Origin: an uncultured Lachnospiraceae bacterium
GTDB lineage: Bacteria > Bacillota > Clostridia > Lachnospirales > Lachnospiraceae
Length of the DNA stretch: 34,786 nucleotides
Assembly (NCBI GenBank): GCA_905234525.1
Contig: CAJOIL010000003.1
Coordinates: forward strand, 1-34,786
Reading direction: 5' to 3'
In this document: piece by piece, positions 8,982 to 17,652 of the stretch
Layout: every line of letters starts with the position of its first letter
How positions within the stretch are numbered: position 1 is the stretch's first letter
Notes under the pieces: model-generated
Database searches by the model: none
What the model saw: the letters and a program-made list of their open reading frames with translations, nothing else
What the model was told of the DNA's origin: nothing
Position numbers and translations under genes: made by a program

Positions 8982-9962
8982 TTAATAGTTCTTCATAATA
9001 TCATTAATATACTTCTTGTAATCATCCTTAACATCATTCGGACCATCGATATAAACGTTATCACCAAGTCCCGTCAGCCAGCCATAGAATGCGGGACCGA
9101 CCTCGAGTTCAAGTCTGATCTTAGCCATATCGCCCTTAGTAACAATGCTTATATCTCGTCCGAATCTATCAATAAAGATACCTACCTTAGACTTATCGCA
9201 CATAATGCTTACCGTCTTGTTATCTCCTTGATACATGCCAAATGAATTACTTGCGATTCTGGCAATCTCTGTTCGATCAATCTTACTGACACCCTGTCTA
9301 ATCTCATCAAGCTCTGTTGCCTCTTCCATCTTATCAACTCTATAATATCTGATGTCCTCTCTGAGATCGGAATACGCAACAAGATAATAATTCTCTTCAA
9401 ACCACAACAGACAAGCGGGACTTACCGTAATGGCTTTACCATCATACTTGAATTCCTTCTCCTTATTGACATCCCAATTATAGTATTTAAAGCTCATCTT
9501 ATGATTCTCATCAATACATCTGTATATCGTATCGATTGCATAGAATATCTTGTCGCTCTTGCCTCTGTTACGATTGGCAACAACCACCTGTCTTGAAAGC
9601 TCGGCGGCATCATATATATTGCCGAGTGAACCGACTCTCTTTGCTAAATCTCTGGCTTTGTTCTCGCTTATAAATCTGGAGGAGGAAATAGCATCAACGA
9701 GAAGTTTAAGCTCTGCCAATTCAAAGCTCTTCGATGCAATGTAATATCCGCCCGTATATTCCTCTGACTTCTCGATATCAAGACCGTATTCTATAAGTGT
9801 GCTTATATCTGCGTAAATGCTCTTTCTTTCGGCCTGAATGCCCATGGCGGCTAAGCGGTCTATTAGGTCGTTGGCGTTAAGCGGGTGGGCTTCGTCGGTT
9901 TCGTTCAAGAGGATATTCATTATGTATAGTATTTTAATTTTTTGACCATATTTGTTAGCCAT
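8982..9962 (-). CDS. WYL-domain transcriptional regulator
   Basis: N-terminal HTH-like region (LNANDLIDRLAAMGIQAERKSIYADISTLIEYGLDI) and WYL-type core (ITVSPACLLWFEENYYLVAYSDLREDIRYYRVDKM); AAGGAGA RBS. Confidence 0.9.
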   Translation of the reverse strand: MANKYGQKIKILYIMNILLNETDEAHPLNANDLIDRLAAMGIQAERKSIYADISTLIEYGLDIEKSEEYTGGYYIASKSFELAELKLLVDAISSSRFISENKARDLAKRVGSLGNIYDAAELSRQVVVANRNRGKSDKIFYAIDTIYRCIDENHKMSFKYYNWDVNKEKEFKYDGKAITVSPACLLWFEENYYLVAYSDLREDIRYYRVDKMEEATELDEIRQGVSKIDRTEIARIASNSFGMYQGDNKTVSIMCDKSKVGIFIDRFGRDISIVTKGDMAKIRLELEVGPAFYGWLTGLGDNVYIDGPNDVKDDYKKYINDIMKNY

Positions 9963-9981
9963 TGTATCTCCTTATTAATCC

Positions 9982-10179
9982 GGCCCTCTTTGCCAACTGT
10001 CCTTATGGACTACGGTCCAAATGGCTTATTAACTCAGATCTCGGACAAAGTACCTCTGTTCCAACCGGGCATTCGCCCAACGTTTCCACAGAGGTCTTTG
10101 CTCCTCGACCTAAGTGTTAAATTCTACTACAACCTGTCTTGGCACCTTCGTCCTTAATTAACTATTCTGTGAGAGGGCC
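9982..10179 (-). ncRNA. Candidate ~198-nt highly structured RNA (orphan ncRNA or cis-leader)
   Basis: Closing stem GGCCCTCT/AGAGGGCC, TGCCAA/TTGGCA, long rod TTAACACTTAGGTCGAGGAGCAAAGACCTCTGT...ACAGAGGTACTTTGTCCGAGATCTGAGTTAA capped by GGGCGAATGCCC, side hairpin GGACCGTAGTCC; occupies nearly the whole degV-WYL gap. Confidence 0.7.
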
Positions 10180-10184
10180 TACAA

Positions 10185-11042
10185 CTACTGTTCCACAATA
10201 AATAATACCCCTAGCGTACCGTAGCCACAATGACTTGCAACGGTACCTCCTGCGTTGGTGATGCATATCTCGTTGAATTTGTTAAGACTCTCTACGTATT
10301 CCGTAACCGAGTCCTCAATCTCCTTGGCCACACCTGTAAATGTTATAAATACACGCGTAGGGTCTGCGTGCATCATAGCTTCTTCCATATCCTTAACGTA
10401 ATCAAGAACAACCTTAGAATACTTGCCACGATACTTCTTGCCCGGTTGCATATTGCCATCAACAACTTCGATACGTGGGTGAAGCTTAAGTGCACTTCCG
10501 GCAAATGCAGCTACTCCCGAGCATCTGCCTCCTCTGTGAAGATACGTAAGTGTATCAACTACGAAGCTTGCTCGCACATAAGGTCTGAGTGCTTCTATCT
10601 TCTCAACGGTTTCTGCTCTTGTCATGCCCTCTGCTACAAACTCTGCACATTTACATACAAGAAGGCCTATACCTGTAGATAGGTTCATTGAATCTATGAC
10701 TGTAATCTTATCCTCTGCTTCAATCTCCTCAGCTGCAAGTCTCATTACATTGCCGGATGTTGACATAGTATCCGATATAGAAAATGCAATTATCTCATCA
10801 CCATTATCTATAATGGGTTGAAACAGATTCATTGCATCCTCCATAGATGGTGCAGAGGTCTTAGGTGTTGTCTTATTCTCATCAGCCCATGCAAACAGTT
10901 CGGGAAGTGTAATATCTACTCCGTCCTTGTATTCCTTGTCACCACATAATATATGTAGTGGTAAAATCACAATATTAAAGCGTTCAACCAACTCAGGCGA
11001 TAAATCGCATGTGCTGTCAGAGACAATTCTTATCATGTTCAT
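10185..11042 (-). CDS. DegV family protein (fatty-acid binding)
   Basis: RIVSDSTCDLSPEL...TSAPSMEDAMNLF...ISDTMSTSGN...VVDTLTYLHRGGRCSG. Confidence 0.94.
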   Translation of the reverse strand: MNMIRIVSDSTCDLSPELVERFNIVILPLHILCGDKEYKDGVDITLPELFAWADENKTTPKTSAPSMEDAMNLFQPIIDNGDEIIAFSISDTMSTSGNVMRLAAEEIEAEDKITVIDSMNLSTGIGLLVCKCAEFVAEGMTRAETVEKIEALRPYVRASFVVDTLTYLHRGGRCSGVAAFAGSALKLHPRIEVVDGNMQPGKKYRGKYSKVVLDYVKDMEEAMMHADPTRVFITFTGVAKEIEDSVTEYVESLNKFNEICITNAGGTVASHCGYGTLGVLFIVEQ

Positions 11043-11058
11043 GTCCTCCTTGACTTAG

Positions 11059-11087
11059 CCCAATAAGGTGTACCATTATTGGGACAC
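11059..11087. repeat. Small REP-like palindrome overlapping the 3' end of the upstream-transcribed gene
   Basis: GTGTACCATTATTGGGACAC (11068-11087) shares CATTATTsGGACAC with 15174-15187; also CCCAATAA/TTATTGGG stem (11059-11083). Confidence 0.6.
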
Positions 11088-11726
11088 ATCTTTTTTCTTT
11101 CTTCTTCTCTTATATCTTCTCCTGCGCCGAGCCTTCTTGCCGTTAGCTTCTCTGTATGCATTAATCCTCTCGGCTATTGTATCATAATCTCTCTCGAACA
11201 GCTCCATACAGACTTGCTCTCTCAGAACGTCATGAGGTACACGGTCAACTATCATCTCCCCTACTGTCTTCTTAGACTTGTTCTTATAAGCCGGCAAATC
11301 ATTAAGCTCCTGTATATGTGCAAGTTCGAATCGCCATAATATCTCTATCTTCTTATACCAATCCATATTAGGATTGAGCTCGGGCTCCCTTAGAAAGTAG
11401 AAATCCAACGACCCATCTTCAATCTCTTCAACGGTAATTATACCCCAGTGATCCGGCACATGCTCTGTTATATGATTGCCATGTGAGCTACCTACGACCA
11501 CATAATTGTAATCATAATACAAGTCATAATATGCAACCTGTCTCGACAATCTGGCGTACGTGTCAGCATCCGACTTAATCTCTATGCCGTAAATGTCAGA
11601 TTCCGTAATCATTACAGCATCTGCTCTCGCAGAGCCGATTTGCTTCTCTTCTAAGATACGCGTCTTGCCGTACTTTACTTCTAACAAGTCGAATAACGGC
11701 TCTCTTATATCCTTATCATATATCAT
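11076..11726 (-). CDS. sce7726/MmcB-like protein, PD-(D/E)XK nuclease-like fold, basic C-terminal tail
   Basis: GSARADAVMITESDIYGIEIKSDADTYARLSRQ; tail KKARRRRRYKRRRKKKDVSQ. Confidence 0.7.
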   Translation of the reverse strand: MIYDKDIREPLFDLLEVKYGKTRILEEKQIGSARADAVMITESDIYGIEIKSDADTYARLSRQVAYYDLYYDYNYVVVGSSHGNHITEHVPDHWGIITVEEIEDGSLDFYFLREPELNPNMDWYKKIEILWRFELAHIQELNDLPAYKNKSKKTVGEMIVDRVPHDVLREQVCMELFERDYDTIAERINAYREANGKKARRRRRYKRRRKKKDVSQ

Positions 11727-13048
11727 TATTCTTCTGTATCAGTGCTGTCACTGCCGGCATTAGAATCACTTGTACGATCATTATCGCCACCGGTCTCTAT
11801 ATCCTTGCCCGGAACCTCGACATCTTTATCCTTGCCAAGCACCTCATCCTCTGTATTCTTGCCCAGAACTTCATCAACTGTAGCCTTTGCATCTTCAACT
11901 GCTTCTTCAAAAGCTTGCGGTTCTTTAACCTCTTTTTGTGCCTGTACATTTTCTACAGTAGCAGCGTTTGCGGCTGCCTGATTAACATTTACCACATTAA
12001 TAGTCGGAGATGTATAACCTGTACTTCCACCCATCTTAAGTGCACGATACAGATTGGCATCAGTAGCATAATAATACGGATTAACGTAGAACAGACCAAG
12101 AATACCGCATGTAAGGGAGTTCAATATGAACCAACCTAAGAATGATAAGTCAAGCACAAATGTATCCAACTTATTACCCATCATCATGTTCTTGGATCTA
12201 GCGAAGGCTTCCTTGTATGACATATTGGGATTCTCTGCAATCAAATATGGTATCATGCGATACTCATAAGCCTTGATAATACCCGGCACAATGAATAAAA
12301 GGGTCCATAATCCTGTAAAAATATCCCTGAGAATTAATGTTCCGACATTCTTCAAATAATTATTCTTAAAGCCATTAAGCAAATCCTTAGTCTCGGCAGG
12401 CCTATCATATGCTTTAAGGAACAATGATTTGGCTCCCAAAATTACCGGATTAATAAGAAATGCTTTAATTGAAAGAGTGACTGCCAAGGAAATCAGAGTT
12501 ACAATTAAAACAATAGGCAGAACAATGGCAAGAACCATTCCGACAATTGCAAACGCTTGCCCGAATTCCTGTACGTCAGCAGCATCCTCATCTCTGAAGT
12601 GACCCCTGTCTCCATTGTCAGACTTACCTTGATTATCATTAATCGACGGATCACTGTTCTGTATATATTCATTAATCCCCGGTATGTCACCGATATTACC
12701 GTTCCTAATATAATCGCCGATATTCTCAGGCACTTCTATAGTCTTACCGTCCTGCTCGATTATAATCTTACCATCCTTCTCTGTAATTTGGGCGCTATGG
12801 GACTGGCTATCCGTGCCTTCCTCTATAGTTGAATAATGACGATAACTCTTACTTTTATCATGATTATCGGAACCATTTGTTATGCTGAGCGCACTTATAG
12901 CACGCCCAACGCCTCCTCCGAAAAACCCTCCGGTCAATCCACCTGTTAGCAACGCTATAAGGAGTGCCGCCAAGACAAATCTCCAATAATTATCCTTATA
13001 TGTAAAAGCCTTCTTCGCTTCTTCCTTTATTAATTGTCTATTCCACAT
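11726..13048 (-). CDS. DUF975 family membrane protein with long inserted hydrophilic loop and acidic C-terminal tail
   Basis: LINPVILGAKSLFLKAYDRPAETKDLLNGFKNNYLKNVGTLILRDIF...; paralog of the next gene. Confidence 0.82.
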   Translation of the reverse strand: MWNRQLIKEEAKKAFTYKDNYWRFVLAALLIALLTGGLTGGFFGGGVGRAISALSITNGSDNHDKSKSYRHYSTIEEGTDSQSHSAQITEKDGKIIIEQDGKTIEVPENIGDYIRNGNIGDIPGINEYIQNSDPSINDNQGKSDNGDRGHFRDEDAADVQEFGQAFAIVGMVLAIVLPIVLIVTLISLAVTLSIKAFLINPVILGAKSLFLKAYDRPAETKDLLNGFKNNYLKNVGTLILRDIFTGLWTLLFIVPGIIKAYEYRMIPYLIAENPNMSYKEAFARSKNMMMGNKLDTFVLDLSFLGWFILNSLTCGILGLFYVNPYYYATDANLYRALKMGGSTGYTSPTINVVNVNQAAANAATVENVQAQKEVKEPQAFEEAVEDAKATVDEVLGKNTEDEVLGKDKDVEVPGKDIETGGDNDRTSDSNAGSDSTDTEE

Positions 13049-13065
13049 ATACTTGACTCTTTCTA

Positions 13066-13806
13066 TTATTCTTCTACCTGCTCCTCACTGTCACTCACTG
13101 CTTCTGTAGCTTGCTCGCTATCCTCCTTCTTAAAAGCTTGCGCACCGCCGTCCTTCTTAATAGCTCTGTAAAGATTGGCATCTGACGCATAATAATACGG
13201 ATTTACAAAGAAAATACCGAGTATTCCGCAGGTTAACGCATTAAGTAAATACCATCCTATAAATGATAAATCAAACACAAAAGCCTTCCACTTATTACCC
13301 ATCATCATCTCTCTTGACGCTTTAAATGCCTCAGAATAAGATATGTCCGGATTCTCCGAAATTATATAAGGTATCATACGATATTCATACATCTTGATAA
13401 TACCCGGTATTACAAAGAGGCATGACCACAAAAATGTAAATACATCACGAAGAACAAGTGTCACCACATTATTCAAGTAATTATTTTTAAAACCGTCCAA
13501 CAAATCATCGTACTTTGCAGTTCTGTCATAAGCCCTAAGATAAAAGCCCTTGGCTCCGAGTACTATAGGATTAACCGCAAAGAACCTTATTGCAAGTCCG
13601 AGTATAATATATACAATTGTAACCGGTTTGAAAAATATGGCTACGAGATTACCTATAACTGCCGATACGCCACCTAATTCCGAACCGACTGCCCCACTTA
13701 GAATTGCCAAAATGAGGGCTCCTAATACGAACTTCCAATAGTTATAATTATCCTTGTATGTGAATACATTCTTGGCTTCCTGCTTAAGCAGCGCTCTATT
13801 CCACAT
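13066..13806 (-). CDS. DUF975 family membrane protein
   Basis: MWNRALLKQEAKNVFTYKDNY..., ...FAVNPIVLGAKGFYLRAYDRTAKYDDLLDGFKNNYLNNVVTLVLRDVF. Confidence 0.85.
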   Translation of the reverse strand: MWNRALLKQEAKNVFTYKDNYNYWKFVLGALILAILSGAVGSELGGVSAVIGNLVAIFFKPVTIVYIILGLAIRFFAVNPIVLGAKGFYLRAYDRTAKYDDLLDGFKNNYLNNVVTLVLRDVFTFLWSCLFVIPGIIKMYEYRMIPYIISENPDISYSEAFKASREMMMGNKWKAFVFDLSFIGWYLLNALTCGILGIFFVNPYYYASDANLYRAIKKDGGAQAFKKEDSEQATEAVSDSEEQVEE

Positions 13807-13822
13807 TGTCTTTGCCTCCCTT

Positions 13823-15067
13823 CTATGCTGTCGCTTCTTCCTTTACCGTTGCGTCTTCCTTCTTGTCCTCACCACTGTCTGACGGAGTGCCTCCATTCTT
13901 ATCCTTAAACACCAGCTTAAGTAACATTGGCGTTATAACAGTTGTCACAATAACCATAACTACAATCGGCGCAAATAAATCCTCTCCGATAAGTCCAACC
14001 TGTTGTCCCTTCGCGGCAACTATGAGCGCAACCTCCCCACGGCTTATCATACCAACACCAATTTGTATTGATTCCTTGCCGGTAAATTTACATATCTTGG
14101 CACCCAATCCGCAACCAAACAGCTTACTGAAAACTGCCACAATCGTAAGAACGATTGCAAACATCCAAAGCGAACCGCTCATTCCGCTAAACGTAGCCTT
14201 AATACCGATGCTCGCAAAGAATATCATAGCAAAGAAATGATTATTAATTATCTCAACTCTATCATCAAGGTACTTAGCTGTCTTGGAATTACAAAGCATA
14301 AGTCCGGCAAAGTATGCACCTGTAATGTCGGCTATACCGAAGAATTCTTCAGATGCAAATGATAATACAAAACAAAATACCAGTCCGAAAATCGATGCTC
14401 GTCTCCTGCCGTCTCTCGTCTCAATGAATGGCTTGATAGCCTTAATGACAAGGAATAATACAACAAGTGCCACCGCATATATACCAATCTTAATGAATAC
14501 TGTTGATACCTCAACCTCTGGATCTGCGAGACTTGTTACAATTGTAAGTACGATAATACCGAGAATATCGTCAATTACAGCCGCACCAAGTATTGTTGTA
14601 CCGACAGCTCCTCTGAGCTTGCCCATCTCTCTTAACGTCTGTACCGTTATGCTGACGGACGTGGCGGTCAATACCACTCCGACGAAAATACACTTAAGTA
14701 CCTCTGTGTGGTCGGCAAGATTCTCGTGGAAGAATAATGCATATGCTCCTGCTCCCAAAACCAGAGGCAATATTACACCACATACAGCTACCACAAATGA
14801 CGCAAGCGCATTATTCTTAAGCTCCGTCATATCCGTCTCAAGACCGGCACCATACATCAAAAGTATAACGCCAACCTCAGCGGCATATTCTATAAATGTA
14901 CCCACATCACCGTCAAAGTTCACCACTCCCAGAAGCGATGGGCCTATAACAATACCTGCAACAAGTGCTCCGACCACCTCCGGTAAATGTATCTTCTTGG
15001 CCAATATACCAAGTAACTTTGTAGAGAAAAATATTATTGCCAAACCAAGTAAAAATTTGTAATCCAT
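13823..15067 (-). CDS. CPA2-type cation:proton antiporter
   Basis: MDYKFLLGLAIIFFSTKLLGILAKKIHLPEVVGALVAGIVIGPSLLGVV...; start moved from 15097 to the ATG preceded by AAAGGAGA. Confidence 0.9.
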   Translation of the reverse strand: MDYKFLLGLAIIFFSTKLLGILAKKIHLPEVVGALVAGIVIGPSLLGVVNFDGDVGTFIEYAAEVGVILLMYGAGLETDMTELKNNALASFVVAVCGVILPLVLGAGAYALFFHENLADHTEVLKCIFVGVVLTATSVSITVQTLREMGKLRGAVGTTILGAAVIDDILGIIVLTIVTSLADPEVEVSTVFIKIGIYAVALVVLFLVIKAIKPFIETRDGRRRASIFGLVFCFVLSFASEEFFGIADITGAYFAGLMLCNSKTAKYLDDRVEIINNHFFAMIFFASIGIKATFSGMSGSLWMFAIVLTIVAVFSKLFGCGLGAKICKFTGKESIQIGVGMISRGEVALIVAAKGQQVGLIGEDLFAPIVVMVIVTTVITPMLLKLVFKDKNGGTPSDSGEDKKEDATVKEEATA

Positions 15068-15121
15068 CAGACACTCTCCTTTGAAAGCCATTTTCATATA
15101 TTATGTGATTTCACACTACTT

Positions 15122-15158
15122 AATAATAAAACAAACGAGCTTATTTTTCAATAAGCTC
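15122..15158 (-). terminator. Rho-independent terminator downstream of murI
   Basis: Minus strand GAGCTTATTGAAAAATAAGCTC followed by GTTTTGTTTTATT. Confidence 0.8.
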
Positions 15159-15169
15159 TTAATAAATAT

Positions 15170-15187
15170 GTGTCATTATTCGGACAC
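15170..15187. repeat. Small REP-like palindrome overlapping the murI stop codon
   Basis: GTGTCATTATTCGGACAC; related to 11068-11087. Confidence 0.6.
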
Positions 15188-15970
15188 CTCAGAATATAAC
15201 AATTGCTTGCACAATTCAATCTTATCTTCAGATTTCTCGCTATTTTCAAATGTAACGTTGCCCTTTGTAGTCCTATCCGTTAATAATCCCGCAACGTCAA
15301 GACGCCTTCGCATCTCTCTCGCCGTACCTTCGCTACCATCGAAAATGCGAATTCCGGGGCCAAGTATTCCGCTTATAGTAGACCTGACAAACGGGTAATG
15401 TGTACACCCGAGTACTACCGCATCAATACTTCCGTCTCTGTACGGCATAAGTAATCCTTCCAAGAAGTTCTTAACCTCTGCCGAATCCGCTTTGCCTTCC
15501 TCTACATACTCCATAAGTCCGGGACATGGCAATTTATATATAGTTGCAATATCCTCAAATCTTTCAAAGAGAAATCTAAACTTATCTTCCTTAATAGTCA
15601 TAGGCGTTGCAAGAACAAGCACTCTTGAATTGCGCTTATATGTGGCTGCCGGTTTAAGCGCCGGCTCAATTCCCACAAGTGGCAAATCGGGATACATTTC
15701 CCTGAGTACCCTGACAGCTGCAGACGTAGCGGAATTACACGCTATTACACACCCCTTTACAGGTATCTTAATAAAGTCTTCAACCTTAGCTATTGTAAGT
15801 TCTCTTACCTCTTCGGTTGTCTTCGTTCCGTAAGGAGCATTAGCTGAATCTCCAAAATATATAAAGTCCTCGCACGGCATAATCTTCACAAGTTCTCTTA
15901 AAACACTGATTCCGCCGACTCCCGAGTCGAATACCCCTATCGGTTTAGAATTAAGCTTACCTAAATTCAT
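15176..15970 (-). CDS. murI: Glutamate racemase
   Basis: IGVFDSGVGGISVLREL, YFGDSANAPYG, CNSATSAAV, GCTHYPFV. Confidence 0.95.
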   Translation of the reverse strand: MNLGKLNSKPIGVFDSGVGGISVLRELVKIMPCEDFIYFGDSANAPYGTKTTEEVRELTIAKVEDFIKIPVKGCVIACNSATSAAVRVLREMYPDLPLVGIEPALKPAATYKRNSRVLVLATPMTIKEDKFRFLFERFEDIATIYKLPCPGLMEYVEEGKADSAEVKNFLEGLLMPYRDGSIDAVVLGCTHYPFVRSTISGILGPGIRIFDGSEGTAREMRRRLDVAGLLTDRTTKGNVTFENSEKSEDKIELCKQLLYSEVSE

Positions 15971-15993
15971 ACATTTCCCTTAATACATAAAAA

Positions 15994-16016
15994 GCAAGAC
16001 CTATACACGGTCTTGC
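15994..16016 (-). terminator. Rho-independent terminator at the end of the alpha operon (after rplQ)
   Basis: Minus strand GCAAGACCGTGTATAGGTCTTGC followed by TTTTTATG. Confidence 0.85.
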
Positions 16017-16039
16017 CTTATATGAATACAAAACAATAA

Positions 16040-16561
16040 TTAAACGAGCTCTAAAACAACCTCTAAAGCACCGTCACCCTTACGCTGACCGATCTTGATG
16101 ATTCTTGTGTAACCACCCTTGCGATCCATATACTTAGGTGCGATATCATCAAAGAGCTTGTTAGGCATATTAATTGTTCTTACCTTATCCTTATCATCTC
16201 TCTCCTGAACAGGATAAAGAACCTTAAGCATCTCTCTTCTTGCATGAAGTCTTGAAGGCTGATCCTTCTTGATAGTCTTATCAACTGTATCATATACAGT
16301 TACCTTCTTACCATCAACAACTTCCTTAACACGTCTGCCTGTCTTATCCTTACGTGCTTGCTTTGCCTGAATGGTTACTTCCTCGAAGTTATCCTTTTCC
16401 TTGCAGGCAAGTGCAATTAATCCTTCGGCAATCTTCTGTACTTCCTTAGCCTTAGCCTCAGTTGTAATAATCTTGCCATGGTAGAGAAGCTGTGTTACTT
16501 GGTTACGAAGTAATGCCTTTCTCTGTGATTTTGTTCTACTTAACTTTCTGTACTTTGCCAT
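16040..16561 (-). CDS. rplQ: 50S ribosomal protein L17 with internal insertion
   Basis: LSRTKSQRKALLRNQVTQLL...ITTEAKAKEV...LHARREML...LFDDIAPKYMDRKGGYTRI. Confidence 0.95.
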   Translation of the reverse strand: MAKYRKLSRTKSQRKALLRNQVTQLLYHGKIITTEAKAKEVQKIAEGLIALACKEKDNFEEVTIQAKQARKDKTGRRVKEVVDGKKVTVYDTVDKTIKKDQPSRLHARREMLKVLYPVQERDDKDKVRTINMPNKLFDDIAPKYMDRKGGYTRIIKIGQRKGDGALEVVLELV

Positions 16562-16670
16562 AACTTAACCTCCTTTGGCAATACATTCCCGTGCGTCATG
16601 CGACTTATCGGTTATGTAAAATGTGGTTGGGCGCCGCGCCTGTGGACTTACCGGTGACCCTTATTGGAGT

Positions 16671-17624
16671 CTATTCTCCATCCCTGGCTAATGAAACTCC
16701 TAACTCTCTTAGCTTATCAACAATCTCGTCTAATGACTTACGTCCGAGATTCCTTACCTTAGACAATTCTGAATATGTCTTACTTGTAAGCTCTGCAACA
16801 GTGTTAATGTTAGCACGCTTAAGACAATTGTAAGAACGAACCGTAAGTTCTAAGTCATCAATACTCTTATCGCTTGCAACAGGTGTGTCTTCATCTTCCT
16901 GTACGTTCATTACCTCTGCACCTACCGCTACCTCTGAGAGATTAATGAAGAGACTTAAGTGCTCTGATAATACCTTGGCAGCGAGGCTTAATGCATCATC
17001 TGCAGACATGGTACCATTAGTAAATACTTCGATAGTCAACTTATCAAAATCTGTTACGTTGCCGACACGAGTATCCTCTACCTTGATGTTAACTCTCTCA
17101 ATAGGTGTATATATAGAATCTATTGCGATAACACCAATCGGTGTATCCTCTGTCTTATTCTTGTCAGCGCTGATATATCCGCGTCCCGATGTTACGGTAA
17201 GCTCCATATATAGCTTAGAGCCGGCACCGCAGTTGGCAATAACAAGATCCGGATTAATCACTTCTATATCAGAACCGAATTCAATATCGGAAGCCTTTAC
17301 TACGCCTTCGCCCTGAAAGTCAACGTAAGCTGTCTTAGGCTCATCATTATCACTGACATCGCGAAGCTCGAGATTCTTAATATTCATAACAATCTCTGTA
17401 ACATCTTCCTTAACACCTTCTATTGTGCTTAATTCATGAAGTACGCCATCTATCTTAATCTGGCTTACTGCAGTACCCGGAAGAGTAGAAAGCATAATTC
17501 TTCTAAGAGAATTGCCAAGTGTTGTACCATAGCCTCTCTCAAGCGGCTCCACAACAAACTTGCCGTACTTCTTGTCCTCTGAAAGCTCTGCTATCTCAAT
17601 GTTAGGTCTGTTAAAATTAAACAT
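16671..17624 (-). CDS. rpoA: RNA polymerase subunit alpha
   Basis: FVVEPLERGYGTTLGNSLRRIMLSTLPGTAV; alpha-CTD ELSKVRNLGRKSLDEI. Confidence 0.97.
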   Translation of the reverse strand: MFNFNRPNIEIAELSEDKKYGKFVVEPLERGYGTTLGNSLRRIMLSTLPGTAVSQIKIDGVLHELSTIEGVKEDVTEIVMNIKNLELRDVSDNDEPKTAYVDFQGEGVVKASDIEFGSDIEVINPDLVIANCGAGSKLYMELTVTSGRGYISADKNKTEDTPIGVIAIDSIYTPIERVNIKVEDTRVGNVTDFDKLTIEVFTNGTMSADDALSLAAKVLSEHLSLFINLSEVAVGAEVMNVQEDEDTPVASDKSIDDLELTVRSYNCLKRANINTVAELTSKTYSELSKVRNLGRKSLDEIVDKLRELGVSLARDGE

Positions 17625-17652
17625 GTATTTTCCTCCCTAGGTCGGGTTTTTA

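Noticed and set aside
9942-10157. 71-aa plus-strand ORF in the degV-WYL gap
   Set aside because: Coincides with the strongly base-paired RNA candidate and shows no protein-like features
9982-10179. T-box or SRP/RNase P RNA identity for the structured RNA
   Set aside because: No TGGNACCGCG T-box signature, no SRP GGTGCTGTTTCCCG-type apical motif, and no recognised RNase P core such as GAGGAAAGTCC
14283-15062. Long plus-strand ORFs antisense to coding genes (for example 259 aa here, 183 aa at 21812-22363)
   Set aside because: They mirror well-supported minus-strand genes (antiporter, secY), lack recognisable domains and are best explained as antisense codon-bias artefacts
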